The notes: generated by a model from the letters alone, not told the origin. A stretch of DNA of 64,000 nucleotides from Actinoplanes teichomyceticus ATCC 31121 (GCF_003711105.1 NZ_CP023865.1:2815001-2879000); one strand, 5' to 3'. Positions 41,837 to 51,623 are shown, counted from the first letter of the stretch. A program made the numbers and translations.

Positions 41837-42496
41837 TCAGCCGGGGAAGCACTCGCTGCTCTCGCCCTTACCGATGAGCAGCTTGAGACTCATGCCCTTG
41901 AGCTTGAAGCTCGACGCGGTCGTCGAGTACGCCCGCTGCTTCAGGTTCTCGATGCTGACCGAGGACGCCTGCTGGCCGAAGCCACCGACCTCGCCGTGCT
42001 CGTCCGCACCGTCGGCGTCGAGCTTGGAGGCGTCCACGCCGATCTGAATGTTCTTGAACGTCGCGTCGCCGCTCAGCTCCGACATGCCGATCAGCAGGTC
42101 GTCGGCCTGCACCGCGTTGGCCGCGGAGCCCTTCGGGTTGTTGGCGTCGAACGTGGCGCCCTTGGCCGCCTCGATACGGAGCGTGATCGGTCCGACGGCG
42201 ACCGACTGGCACAGGTTGTAGATGTCGGCGTGCTGGATGCCGGACTTCGCCGCGACGATCGGCTTCTTCGGGTCAGCGGTGCTCAACGTGCCGCTGTACT
42301 GGGTGAAGCCCTGACCCTCGAGATGGTCCGCCGTCAGCTTGAACGGGGTGCCGGACACCGTGATGTTCGCGGCGAGGGCGCCCTGCGCGAGGGCGACGAC
42401 AAGACCGCCGGCCACGGCGGTGGGAACGCCCACGGCCACGGCGAACCGGCGCCAGTTGGTACGTCCGGTGGCCGGAGCGCTCTGCGCTTCCTTCAC
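41837..42496 (-). CDS. Exported DUF6230-family protein
   Basis: 219 residues: N-terminal membrane or signal segment (FAVAVGVPTAVAGGLVVALAQGALA) then an all-beta-looking domain (NITVSGTPFKLTADHLEGQGFTQY, IYNLCQSVAVGPITLRIEA, SFKLKGMSLKLLIGKGESSECFPG). Such proteins were sometimes labelled cholesterol esterase, without evidence I know of. AGGAGG four bases before GTG 42496. Likely operon with DUF6114. Confidence 0.83.
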   Translation of the reverse strand: MKEAQSAPATGRTNWRRFAVAVGVPTAVAGGLVVALAQGALAANITVSGTPFKLTADHLEGQGFTQYSGTLSTADPKKPIVAAKSGIQHADIYNLCQSVAVGPITLRIEAAKGATFDANNPKGSAANAVQADDLLIGMSELSGDATFKNIQIGVDASKLDADGADEHGEVGGFGQQASSVSIENLKQRAYSTTASSFKLKGMSLKLLIGKGESSECFPG

Positions 42497-42979
42497 GGAA
42501 CCTCCTATGGAAGAGAAGACGGCTCGTAGCCACACCGCCGATGGCTCGTATCGACGGGCGACAGTGCGGCCGACCGTCGACAGTGAGGCAAGTCGATGCC
42601 GTCGTCGTAACGTTCGGGAAATGTTGCCGCCCCTGCACGGTGACTACAAGGGGCTTGGCTACTAGTCAGTAACCCACGTCACGTGATCATGATGACGGAG
42701 CGTCATGGCGTCGCCCCCGGAGTCCGATATGACGGCAATAAACCGGACAACCGGCCGTGATCCGTTAGTGTGGCGGTAACCACAGGTATACGAGGCATCG
42801 TGGGTTACGGATCGGTAACGAAATCCAGAGAACTCTCAGGAACCGGTATTTCGCCCGCCCGGGCAGGGGACTTCCGCCGGTCCGGCCGATGTTGATCTCC
42901 TAGGATGGCCGGGTCCGCTCATGTGCCCTCCGGCCCCTGCCGATGAGGTCTGCATGACCGCTTCCGTGGCGCCCGGCCG
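42497..42979. other. Divergent promoter region with inverted GTAACCCACG copies
   Basis: About 480 bases between DUF6230 and an orphan kinase gene. GTAACCCACG at 42669-42678 recurs inverted at 42800-42809, with GGTAACCAC between them. It is also less GC-rich than its surroundings. Possible shared regulator sites. A nine-codon leader frame precedes the kinase. Confidence 0.45.
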
Positions 42980-42983
42980 ATGA
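42954..42983 (+). CDS. Nine-residue leader peptide overlapping the kinase start
   Basis: ATG ACC GCT TCC GTG GCG CCC GGC CGA TGA encodes MTASVAPGR. GAGG lies six bases before its ATG, while the kinase ATG (42980) has no ribosome site and shares the ATGA of this stop. Translation of the kinase may depend on the leader. Confidence 0.4.
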   Translation: MTASVAPGR

Positions 42984-44902
42984 GGCTGCAACGCCGGCTC
43001 CATCAGGGCTTCGCCGCCCTGCTGGCACTCTTCACGGCGTTCCTCGTGGTGCAGTTCGGGGTGGGCGCGCGGCTGCGCGACGACCACGACCGGCGCTTCG
43101 CCCGGATCGGCGACGCCCGCGATGCCAACCGGCTCGCCCTGCAACGGATGACCGACGCCGAGACCGGGGTGCGCGGCTACCAGCTCACCGGCGAACGGCT
43201 CTTCCTGTCGCCGTACGACAGCGGACGCGGCGCCGCGCTGGTCGCCCTCGACCGCGCCGCCACGCTCAGTCACGATCCGCAGGCCCGTGCACTGCTGCAC
43301 GCGGAGCGGCAGGCGGCCGACGACTGGCTCGGCCAGTACGCCGTCCCGACCGCCGGTGGACCGGCCGCCGGTCGGCCGAGCGCCGCCCTGGGCAAGCAGC
43401 TCTTCGACCGCCTGCGCGCGGTGAACAGCGCCGCGGACGACGCGATCGCCGCCGAGCAGCACGCCGAGCGGGTCACCGCACGGCGTACCGAGCGGCTGCT
43501 CGGGCTCGCCTCGGGCGTGCTGGTGGTGGCCGTGCTGGCCGCGGGTTACCTGCTGGTCCGGGTCAGCCGCCGGCAGCTGCTCGTGCCGCTGGCCCGGGTC
43601 GGCGACACCATCCGCCGCCAGGCTGCCGGGGACCGCTCGGCCCGTGCCGAGCCGGACGGCGCGGCGGAACTGCGTACCGTGATCGAAGCCCTCAACGACC
43701 TGGGCGCGCAGACCGAGCGGCTGCTCGCCGACGAGCAGGCCCGGGCCGCCCGGGCCTGGCTGCGCCAGGCGGTCGCCGGCGAGCTGCAGCAGGAGGGCGC
43801 CGACCCGGCGGTCGTCGCCTACCGGGTGGTCGCGCGGATCGCCGGTGCGCTGGGCGCGGACGCGGTGTACGGCGCGCTGCCCGTGCCGGGCGCCGGGCAG
43901 GTCACCGCGCACTGGCCGGAGACCGCCGCCGAGCTGGACCCGGCGGTCGCCGGCGACCTGCTCGCCGGGCCGGCCGGCGAGCAGGTCGCCGGCCGGCCCG
44001 GCGGCGGCCTGGCCGTCACCCTCGGCGCGGACGGCGAGTGCCCCCGCGGCTATCTGCTGGTGGTGCGGGAGTCCGTGCCGCAGTGGGCCGAGTCGGAGCG
44101 CCGGCTGCTGGCCGGGGTGGCCCGGGAGATCGAGCGGGTGCTGCGCCAGCACGGCATCCGGGCCCAGCAGGACCTGCTGATCAGCGAACTGCGGATGCTG
44201 GACCAGCGCAAGGACGTCTTCATCCAGACCGTCACGCACGAGCTGCGCACCCCGCTGACCAGCATCCTGGGCTATGCGGAGATGCTCGCCGAGGCGGACG
44301 ACGGCGAGCTGACGCCGATGCAGCGGCGTTCGGTGCAGGCGGTGCTGCGCAACGCCCACCGGCTCCACGACACCATCGGCGACCTGCTGCTTCTCGACCG
44401 GCCCGGCTGTGGCGCGGAGAGCACCGAGCCGCTGGACGTGGCCGAGCTGGCCACCTCGGTGCACACCGAGCTGTGCACGGCGGCGCAGGCCAAGGCGCTC
44501 ACGGTGACCTTCGAGGCGGAGCCGGCCTGGGTGCACGGCGACCGGACGCAGCTGCAGCGGGCGCTGCGCAAGCTGATGGAGAACGCCATCAAGTTCACCC
44601 CGCCCGGTGGCAGCGTGACCTGGCGGTGCGGCATGCAGGAGCAGACCGTCACGGTGGCCGTCACGGACACCGGCATCGGCATCCCGGCCGCGGACGTGCC
44701 CGGGTTGTTCACCCCGTTCCACCGGGCCGGCAACGCGATGGACCAGGCGGTGCAGGGGCCCGGCCTGGGCCTGGCGATCGTCCGGGACATCGTGCGCGAC
44801 CACGGCGGCGGCATCGCCGTGCAGTCGGCGGTCGGCCGGGGCAGCACCTTCACGGTCACCCTGCCGGCCGTGCCGGCCCCGGTGCCGGTCCCGGCGAACT
44901 GA
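42980..44902 (+). CDS. Orphan hybrid-free histidine kinase with CHASE3-like sensor and GAF-like region
   Basis: 640 residues. First helix (about 8-27), CHASE3-like extracytoplasmic domain with the hallmark TDAETGVRGYQLTGERLFLSPY, second helix (about 175-195) and HAMP. A middle region of about 130 residues may be a GAF domain. HisKA has His in FIQTVTHELRTPLTSILGYAE; the ATPase domain has LMENAIKF, VTDTGIGIP and GPGLGLAIV. No response regulator is adjacent. Convergent with cydC. Confidence 0.9.
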   Translation: MRLQRRLHQGFAALLALFTAFLVVQFGVGARLRDDHDRRFARIGDARDANRLALQRMTDAETGVRGYQLTGERLFLSPYDSGRGAALVALDRAATLSHDPQARALLHAERQAADDWLGQYAVPTAGGPAAGRPSAALGKQLFDRLRAVNSAADDAIAAEQHAERVTARRTERLLGLASGVLVVAVLAAGYLLVRVSRRQLLVPLARVGDTIRRQAAGDRSARAEPDGAAELRTVIEALNDLGAQTERLLADEQARAARAWLRQAVAGELQQEGADPAVVAYRVVARIAGALGADAVYGALPVPGAGQVTAHWPETAAELDPAVAGDLLAGPAGEQVAGRPGGGLAVTLGADGECPRGYLLVVRESVPQWAESERRLLAGVAREIERVLRQHGIRAQQDLLISELRMLDQRKDVFIQTVTHELRTPLTSILGYAEMLAEADDGELTPMQRRSVQAVLRNAHRLHDTIGDLLLLDRPGCGAESTEPLDVAELATSVHTELCTAAQAKALTVTFEAEPAWVHGDRTQLQRALRKLMENAIKFTPPGGSVTWRCGMQEQTVTVAVTDTGIGIPAADVPGLFTPFHRAGNAMDQAVQGPGLGLAIVRDIVRDHGGGIAVQSAVGRGSTFTVTLPAVPAPVPVPAN

Positions 44903-44934
44903 CTGCCGGCGGACACCCGCGGCGTGGCCGGCGG

Positions 44935-46665
44935 TCAGCGGGCCGGCACGGCCATCCGGACCACCCGCCACCCCTCCAGGTCGGCGGTGCGGTGCGTGAT
45001 CAGCAGCACGGTCCGGTCGCCGGCCGCGGCCAGCAGGTCGGCGACCAGCGCGCCGGCGGTGGCGTCGTCCAGGTGCTCGCCCGGCTCGTCCAGGATCAGC
45101 ACCCGGGCGCCGGTGAGCAGGATCCGGGCCAGCGCGAGGCGCCGCCGCTGCCCGCCGGAGAGGGCCATGCCGTGCTCGCCGACCAACGTCTCCAGCCCGT
45201 CCGGCAGGGTCCGCACCCAGTCCCGCAGGCGGGCCGCGGCCAGCGCGTCGAGCAGCTCGGCGTCGCTGGCTTCGGGCCGGGCGATCCGTAGGTTCGCACC
45301 GATCGTGGTGTCGAACAGGTAGGCGTCCTCCGGCAGGTAGCCGACGATCTCCCGGACCCGGTCGGCCGGGATGTCGCACAGGTCCGTGCCGTCCAGGGTG
45401 ACCCGGCCGGCGCGCGGGTCGAGGAAGCGGACCAGCAGCGCGGCCACCGTGCTCTTGCCGGAGCCGCTCGGGCCGACCAGGGCGACCCGGGAGCCGGGCG
45501 GCAGCGTCAGGTCGAACCCGGCCACCGCGGTGCGCCCGGCCGTCCAGCCCGCGGTCACGCCGGCCAGCCGCAGCTCCGGGACGGGCGCGGCGGCCGGATG
45601 CGCGCCGGGGGCGCCGGCCGGCCGCGGGCGCGGCACGCTCGCGCCGGCCCGGGAACCGCCGGTCAGCGGGTCCGGGGCGGTCCAGATCTCCGCGAGCCGG
45701 CGCAGCGACGCGCGCGCGGTCGCGTACCGCTGCGCCGCGGCCGGCAGCGGCCCGGCGATCTCGAAGACCGCCAGGGGAGTGAGCACCACCAGCGCCAGCA
45801 GCTCACCGTGCAGGCTGCCGGCGCGGACGGCGGCGGCCCCGGCGAGCAGCCCGGCGAGCACGCTGACCCCGGTGCACAGCGCGGTCACCGCGGCGCCCAG
45901 GCCGGCGGCCGCCGCGGACCGGCGGGCCGCGGCGGTGAGCCGGGCGTCGATCCGCGCGAGATGGTCCCGGTGGCCGTCGGCCGCCGCGTACGCCACCAGG
46001 TCGGGCATCCCGTGCACCAGGTCGACCACGCCGGTGGCCAGCTCGGCGCGCAGCGGCGCCAGCCGGGCGTCGGCACGGCGCACGGCGGCGCGCTGCAACA
46101 GCGGCACCGCCACCCCGGTGGCCAGCAGCGCCGCGGCCAGGGTCAGCCCGGCGACCGGCACCAGGGCGCCGACCATCAGCACCGACGCCAGGCCGACCAG
46201 CGCGGCCACGGCGTAGGGCAGCAGCACCCGGGTGACCAGGTCGAGCACCGCGTCGACGTCGGAGGCCAGGCGCTGGGCCAGGTCGGCGCGGCGGAAGTCG
46301 GCCAGCCCGGCCGGGGCGAGCACCTCGAGACGCCGGTAGAGCGTGACCCGGACACCGGCCAGGACCCGGAACGCGGCGTCGTGCCCGATCAGCCGTTCCA
46401 GGTAGCGCAGCACGCCGCGGCCGAGGCCGCAGGCGCGGACCGCGACGATGGCCACCATCAGGTGCAGGATCGGCGGGTGCAGCGCGGCGCGGGAGATCAG
46501 CCAGGCGGAGACCGCGGCGAGCGCGACGGCGCAACCGGCGGCGCCGGCCCCGGCGAGCACGGCCACAAGGAGCCGGCCCCGGGCGGGGCGGAGGATCGCG
46601 TACGCCGAAAGCCCGCGTCGTGGCAGCGCACCGGTCGTCATCGTGGTTCCGTTCGTCGTCGTCAT
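44935..46665 (-). CDS. cydC: Thiol reductant ABC exporter subunit CydC
   Basis: 576 residues. Six-helix membrane domain (about 25-310) fused to an ATPase: Walker A VGPSGSGKSTV, signature MALSGGQRRRLALARILL, Walker B VLILDEPGEHL, switch His in LITHR. With CydD it exports cysteine or glutathione needed to assemble cytochrome bd. Starts by ATGA overlap with cydD. Confidence 0.93.
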   Translation of the reverse strand: MTTTNGTTMTTGALPRRGLSAYAILRPARGRLLVAVLAGAGAAGCAVALAAVSAWLISRAALHPPILHLMVAIVAVRACGLGRGVLRYLERLIGHDAAFRVLAGVRVTLYRRLEVLAPAGLADFRRADLAQRLASDVDAVLDLVTRVLLPYAVAALVGLASVLMVGALVPVAGLTLAAALLATGVAVPLLQRAAVRRADARLAPLRAELATGVVDLVHGMPDLVAYAAADGHRDHLARIDARLTAAARRSAAAAGLGAAVTALCTGVSVLAGLLAGAAAVRAGSLHGELLALVVLTPLAVFEIAGPLPAAAQRYATARASLRRLAEIWTAPDPLTGGSRAGASVPRPRPAGAPGAHPAAAPVPELRLAGVTAGWTAGRTAVAGFDLTLPPGSRVALVGPSGSGKSTVAALLVRFLDPRAGRVTLDGTDLCDIPADRVREIVGYLPEDAYLFDTTIGANLRIARPEASDAELLDALAAARLRDWVRTLPDGLETLVGEHGMALSGGQRRRLALARILLTGARVLILDEPGEHLDDATAGALVADLLAAAGDRTVLLITHRTADLEGWRVVRMAVPAR

Positions 46666-48290
46666 GCCCGGCCCGCGGGGACCAGGCCGGGTTCGCCGAC
46701 CGTGAGCACCCGGTCGGCCAGGCGGATCAGTTCCGGACGGTGCGCCGCCATCAGCACGGTGCGCCCGCGGGCCAGCTCGCGGATGGCCGCCATCACCTCG
46801 GCCGCGGTGTCCGAGTCCAGGTTGGCGGTCGGCTCGTCGAGCAGCACGACCGGCGCGTCCCGCAGGAACGCCCGCGCCAGCGCGACCCGTTGCCGCTGCC
46901 CGGCGGACAGCCCGGTCCCGGCGTCACCGAGCACGGTGGCGTAGCCGTCCGGCAGCTCCGCGACGAACCCGGCGACCCCGGCGGCCTCGGCCGCCGCGTG
47001 CACGGCGGCGTCGGAGTGCTCCGCGCCGAGCGTGATGTTGTCACGCACCGAGGCGGCGAACAGGTGCGGCCGCTGCGGGACCCAGGCCACCCACCGGCGC
47101 CAGGCGTCCAGGTCGAGCTCGTCCAGGGGCGTCCCGCCGACGGTGACCCGGCCGGCGTCCGGGGTCACGAAGCCCAGCAGCACCGCCAGCGCGGTGGACT
47201 TGCCGCAACCGGACGGGCCGGTCAGCGCGACCACCTCGCCGGGCGCGACGGTGGCGCGCAGCCGCAGCGCGGGTTCGGCGCGACCGGGGTAGCGCACCTC
47301 GACGTCGTCGAAGACGATCTCGCCGGAGGCGGGCGTCCGGGTGCCCGGCCGCGGCGCCGGGGTCTCCAGCACGGCGAAGACCTCCTCGGCGGCGGCCAGC
47401 CCCTCCGCGCTCGCGTGGTAGTTGGCGCCCACCTCGCGCAGCGGCCGGTACGCCTCCGGCGCCAGGATCAGCACCAGCAGCGCGGTGGTCAGGTCCAGGT
47501 GGCCGGAGACCAGCCGCAGGCCGATGCCGACCGCGACCAGGGCCACCGACAGGGTGGCGAGCAGCTCCAGCACCAGCGAGGAGAGGAACGCGGTGCGCAG
47601 CGTGCGCATGGTGTGCTCGCGCTGCTGCGCGCTGATCCGCCGGATGATCCCGGCCTGGGCCCGGGCCCGGCCGAGCAGCTTGAGCGTGGGCAGCCCGGCG
47701 ACCACGTCCAGGAAGTGGTGCGACAGGCGGGACAGCAGCCGGAACTGGCGGCGGTTCCGCTCCTCGGTGTGCATCCCGACCAGGGCCATGAACAGCGGGA
47801 TCAGCGGCAGGGTGACCGCGATGGTGACGGTCGCGGTGAGGTCGGCGGGTAGCAGCCGGGCCAGCACCATCCCGGGTACCAGGACGGCGAGGACCAGCTG
47901 CGGGAGGTACTTGGCGAAGTAGCCGTCCAGCGCGTCCAGGCCGTGACTGACCAGGGTGGCCACCTCGCCGGCCGGGCGGCGCCCGGCCGGGCCGAGGCGG
48001 ACCAGGTGCCGCAGCAGCCGGTCGCGCAGCTGGCTCTTGACCGCGGCGGCGGAACGGGCCGCGGCCACCTCCTGCAGCCAGGCCACCCCGGCCCGGGCGG
48101 CCAGGACCGCGGCCAGCAGCCCCCACGCCGCGTCCGCGCCGTCCAGGAACACCGCGGTGATCGCCCGGGCCAGCAGGGTGGCCTGGGCCAGCAGCAACGC
48201 GGCGTGCACGACGCCGAGCGCGACGGTGGCCGCCAGGTACGCCCGGGTGGTCCGGGCGTACCTGAGCAGGCGCGGGTCGAGCGGTTTCAT
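46662..48290 (-). CDS. cydD: Thiol reductant ABC exporter subunit CydD
   Basis: 542 residues, the same layout as CydC: membrane domain, then Walker A LTGPSGCGKSTAL, signature GLSAGQRQRVALARAFL, Walker B VVLLDEPTANLD and MAAHR. Partner of CydC in a heterodimer. Overlaps cydB by four bases (ATGA), so the four cyd genes are tightly coupled. Confidence 0.94.
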   Translation of the reverse strand: MKPLDPRLLRYARTTRAYLAATVALGVVHAALLLAQATLLARAITAVFLDGADAAWGLLAAVLAARAGVAWLQEVAAARSAAAVKSQLRDRLLRHLVRLGPAGRRPAGEVATLVSHGLDALDGYFAKYLPQLVLAVLVPGMVLARLLPADLTATVTIAVTLPLIPLFMALVGMHTEERNRRQFRLLSRLSHHFLDVVAGLPTLKLLGRARAQAGIIRRISAQQREHTMRTLRTAFLSSLVLELLATLSVALVAVGIGLRLVSGHLDLTTALLVLILAPEAYRPLREVGANYHASAEGLAAAEEVFAVLETPAPRPGTRTPASGEIVFDDVEVRYPGRAEPALRLRATVAPGEVVALTGPSGCGKSTALAVLLGFVTPDAGRVTVGGTPLDELDLDAWRRWVAWVPQRPHLFAASVRDNITLGAEHSDAAVHAAAEAAGVAGFVAELPDGYATVLGDAGTGLSAGQRQRVALARAFLRDAPVVLLDEPTANLDSDTAAEVMAAIRELARGRTVLMAAHRPELIRLADRVLTVGEPGLVPAGRA

Positions 48291-49282
48291 GCGGGGATGT
48301 CGCTGAGCTTGAGCCGCTTGCGGAACACCCAGTACGTCCAGCCCTGGTAGATCAGGACGATCGGGGTGAAGAACACCGCCACCCAGGTCATCACCTTCAG
48401 CGTGTACGGCGTCGACGACGCGTTGTGCACGGTCAGGCTGTACGCCGGGTCGATGGTGGACGGCATCACGTCCGGGAACAGGGTCACGAACAGCGCGGCC
48501 ACGGCGAGCAGCAGGGTCGCCCCGGTGGCCGCGAACGCCCAGCCCTCACGCCGGGCCCGGGTCAGCGGGATCGCGGCCAGCAGGGCGAGCGCGGCGGCCG
48601 CGGAGAGCGCGATGCCCCACCCGTCGGTGTGCGCGAGCCCGGTCCAGAGAAGGAACCCGGCCGCCACCGGCACCGCCGCCAGCGACAGCTGCGACGCCAG
48701 CCGGCCCGACTGCGCGCGCATCGGGCCGTCCGTCTTGAGCGCCAGGAAGACCGCGCCGTGCAGGGTGAACAGCACCAGCGTGGTCAGGCCGCCGAGCAGC
48801 GCGTACGGGTTGAGCAGGTCGAAGAAGCCGCCGACGTACTCGTGCCGGGCGTCGAGCCGGACGCCGCGCAGGATGTTGCCGAACGCCACGCCCCACAGGA
48901 TCGCCGGGACCAGGCTGCCCACGAAGATCGCGATGTCCCAGCGCTTGCGCCAGAGCGCGCCGTCGCGCTTGCCGCGGTACTCGAAGGCCACGCCGCGCAC
49001 GATCAGCGCGACCAGGATCAGCAGCAGCGGCAGGAAGAAGCCGCTGAACAGGGTGGCGTACCACTCCGGGAAGGCGGCGAAGGTGGCGCCGCCGGCGACC
49101 AGCAGCCACACCTCGTTGCCGTCCCAGACCGGCCCGATGGTGTTGATCGCCAGCCGGCGGGAGCGTTCGTCGCGGCCGACCACGGGCAGCAGGATGCCGA
49201 CGCCGAAGTCGAAGCCCTCCAGCAGGAAGTAGCCGGCCCAGAGGACGCCGATCAGCAGAAACCAGACGGTGGTGAGTTCCAT
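48287..49282 (-). CDS. cydB: Cytochrome bd oxidase subunit II
   Basis: 331 residues, nine or so helices. N-terminal WFLLIGVLWAGYFLLEGFDFGVGILLP and DGNEVWLLVAGGATFAAFPEWYATLFSGFFLPL are family hallmarks; FVGSLVPAILWGVAFGNILRG and a C-terminal VLIYQGWTYWVFRKR follow. Pairs with CydA in the quinol oxidase. Ten bases after cydA. Confidence 0.95.
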   Translation of the reverse strand: MELTTVWFLLIGVLWAGYFLLEGFDFGVGILLPVVGRDERSRRLAINTIGPVWDGNEVWLLVAGGATFAAFPEWYATLFSGFFLPLLLILVALIVRGVAFEYRGKRDGALWRKRWDIAIFVGSLVPAILWGVAFGNILRGVRLDARHEYVGGFFDLLNPYALLGGLTTLVLFTLHGAVFLALKTDGPMRAQSGRLASQLSLAAVPVAAGFLLWTGLAHTDGWGIALSAAAALALLAAIPLTRARREGWAFAATGATLLLAVAALFVTLFPDVMPSTIDPAYSLTVHNASSTPYTLKVMTWVAVFFTPIVLIYQGWTYWVFRKRLKLSDIPA

Positions 49283-49292
49283 GGGTTCGTCC

Positions 49293-50681
49293 TCAGTACG
49301 CGAAGGCGAGCGGCCGGTCCTCGGCCTCGTCGCCGGTGTCGGCAGGGATTTCCGGGGCGCCGGCGCGGGCGTACTTGAGGAACAGCCCGACCTCGATCAC
49401 CGCGAGCACGCCGTAGAGCAGGGTCAGCACGATCAGGCCGGTGGCCGCCTCGCCGGTGGAGACCGCCGGGGAGCCGGACTGGTCGGTCTTGAACAGGCCG
49501 AACACCGTCCACGGCTGGCGGCCCATCTCGGTGAAGATCCAGCCGAACGAGTTGGCCAGCAGCGGCATCGCGACGCATCCGATCGAGGCGATCCACAACC
49601 AGCGGCTGGTCGAGCGGCGCTCGCCCCGGTTGAACCAGAGCGCGGCCAGGGCGACCAGCATGGCCAGCCCGCCGAAGCCGATCATCAGGCGGAACGACCA
49701 GTAGGTGACCGGCACGATCGGCGTGTAGTCGCCCTCGCCGTACTCGCGCTGGTACGCGCTCTGCAGGTCGTTGATCCCCTCGACCTCGCCGGACGGGTCG
49801 CCGGTGGCCATGAAGGACAGCAGCGACGGGATCCGTACGCTCCAGACCTCCTCCTTGCCGTCGAGCGAGCCGATGGTGAAGACCGAGAACGAGGCCGACT
49901 CGGTGTTCTCGTAGAGCGCCTCGGCGGCGGCCATCTTCATCGGCTGCTGCTCGGTCATCACCCGGGCCTGCAGGTCACCGGTGATCAGCACGCCCAGCCC
50001 GGCGATCAGCACCACCCAGGCGCCGAGTCGCAGCGACGGCCGGAACACCTGCTCCTGGTTGCCCTTGCGCAGGTGCCAGGCGCTGACCGCGAGCAGCAGC
50101 GCGCCCGCGGTGAGGAAGCACGCGGTGATCGTGTGCGGGAAGGTGACCAGCGTGGTGCTGTTGGTCAGCACCGCCCAGATGCTGGTCAGCTCGGCCCGGC
50201 CGTCGCCCATCTTCCACCCGACCGGGTGCTGCATCCAGGAGTTGGCGGCCAGGATGAAGTAGGCCGAGAGCATGGTGCCGATCGCCGCGGTCCAGATGGT
50301 GGCCAGGTGCACGCGCTTCGGCAGCCGGTCCCAGCCGAAGATCCACAGTCCGAGGAACGTGGACTCCAGGAAGAAGGCGAGCAGGCCCTCCATGGCCAGC
50401 GGTGCGCCGAAGATGTCCCCGACGAACCGGGAGTAGTTGGACCAGTTCATGCCGAACTGGAACTCCTGCACGATGCCGGTGACCACACCGATCGCGAAGT
50501 TGATCAGGAACAGCTTGCCCCAGAACTTGGTGGCCCGCAGGTAGTGCTCCTTGCCGGTCCGGACCCAGGCGGTCTGAAGTCCGGCGACGAGGGCCGAAAG
50601 TCCGATCGTTATCGGTACGAAGATGAAGTGGTACACGGTGGTGATCCCGAATTGCCACCGCGAAAGGTCGAGCGAATCCAC
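49293..50681 (-). CDS. cydA: Cytochrome bd oxidase subunit I
   Basis: 462 residues; reduces oxygen to water with quinol electrons at high affinity. Haem-ligand His lies in the opening RWQFGITTVYHFIFVPITIGL; a further His in FPHTITACFLTAGALLL; ILAANSWMQHPVGWK and a GRQPW loop are typical. Short Q-loop form as in Gram-positive bacteria. Start is GTG 50681 after GAAAGG. Confidence 0.95.
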   Translation of the reverse strand: MDSLDLSRWQFGITTVYHFIFVPITIGLSALVAGLQTAWVRTGKEHYLRATKFWGKLFLINFAIGVVTGIVQEFQFGMNWSNYSRFVGDIFGAPLAMEGLLAFFLESTFLGLWIFGWDRLPKRVHLATIWTAAIGTMLSAYFILAANSWMQHPVGWKMGDGRAELTSIWAVLTNSTTLVTFPHTITACFLTAGALLLAVSAWHLRKGNQEQVFRPSLRLGAWVVLIAGLGVLITGDLQARVMTEQQPMKMAAAEALYENTESASFSVFTIGSLDGKEEVWSVRIPSLLSFMATGDPSGEVEGINDLQSAYQREYGEGDYTPIVPVTYWSFRLMIGFGGLAMLVALAALWFNRGERRSTSRWLWIASIGCVAMPLLANSFGWIFTEMGRQPWTVFGLFKTDQSGSPAVSTGEAATGLIVLTLLYGVLAVIEVGLFLKYARAGAPEIPADTGDEAEDRPLAFAY

Positions 50682-50737
50682 CGGGGGTCCTTTCCGCTAG
50701 TCGTCCTGACTCTTGACCAGCGGATACCTATCGATCA

Positions 50738-50751
50738 GGGGCAAAGGTCCC
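50738..50751. promoter_or_regulatory. Possible DevR/DosR-like box upstream of cydA
   Basis: GGGGCAAAGGTCCC, close to the GGGAC-type inverted repeats bound by hypoxia regulators of the DevR family in actinobacteria. A second GGTCCC lies nearby at 50774. It lies 57-70 bases upstream of cydA. Control of a high-affinity oxidase by oxygen would fit. Assignment is by eye. Confidence 0.35.
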
Positions 50752-50834
50752 GACTGCGAACCGCGGAAGGTCCCGCCCCGAACCGGACCCGGAGAATTCC
50801 GGGATCGGAAACACACGGCGCGTAGCGTGCGACC

Positions 50835-51623
50835 GTGGACCTGCACACCGTGACCGAAGTCATCAGTCCCGCCGGCCCGGGTATGTGGCGGCCCGGGGAC
50901 GCCTGGCTGGGTGGCGGAACGGCGCTGTTCGGCGAGCCGCGCCCCGAGCTCTCCCGGCTGCTCGACCTGCCCTCGGCCGGTTGGGATCCGCTGACCGTAC
51001 GCGACGACGGCGTGGAGATCGCGGCGACCTGCACGATCGCCGAGCTGGCCGCCGCGCTGGCCGGGCCGGCGATCGTCCGGCAGTGCTGCGACGCGTTCCT
51101 GGCCTCCTTCAAGATCTGGAACGTGGCCACGGTCGGCGGCAACCTCTGCGCCGCCCTGCCGGCCGGGCCGATGATCTCGCTCGGCTCGGCCCTGGACGGG
51201 GTGTGCACCCTGATCGCGGCGTCCGGGCGGGAGCGGCAGGTGCCGGTCGCCGGCTTCGTGACCGGCGCCGGGCGCACCGTGCTGCGCGACGGTGAGCTGC
51301 TGCGGTCGATCTTCCTGCCGGCGGCGGCGCTGCGGGCCCGGACCGCGTACCGGCGGGGCCGTCTGCACCGGCACGGCCGCTCCGCCGTGCTGCTGATCGG
51401 CCGGGCCGAGCCCGGCGGCGGCCTGACGCTGACCGTGACCGCCGCGACCCGCCGGCCCCGGGTGCTGCGTTTCGCCCGGCCGCCGCACGCCGGCGAGCTG
51501 GCCGCCGCCCTGGCCGCCATCCCCGCCACCGAGTACGTCGACGACGTGCACGGCCACCCGGCCTGGCGCCGGCACCTGACCGGGTACTACGCCGAGCAGA
51601 TCAGAACGGAGCTGGGCCGGTGA
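50835..51623 (+). CDS. FAD-binding subunit of a molybdenum hydroxylase
   Basis: 262 residues with the CO-dehydrogenase/xanthine-dehydrogenase medium-subunit fold: MWRPGDAWLGGGTALF in the N part, the FAD motif SFKIWNVATVGGNLCAALPAGPM and a C-terminal domain. It passes electrons from the iron-sulfur part to NAD or another acceptor. GTG 50835; its stop overlaps the next start. Confidence 0.88.
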   Translation: MDLHTVTEVISPAGPGMWRPGDAWLGGGTALFGEPRPELSRLLDLPSAGWDPLTVRDDGVEIAATCTIAELAAALAGPAIVRQCCDAFLASFKIWNVATVGGNLCAALPAGPMISLGSALDGVCTLIAASGRERQVPVAGFVTGAGRTVLRDGELLRSIFLPAAALRARTAYRRGRLHRHGRSAVLLIGRAEPGGGLTLTVTAATRRPRVLRFARPPHAGELAAALAAIPATEYVDDVHGHPAWRRHLTGYYAEQIRTELGR

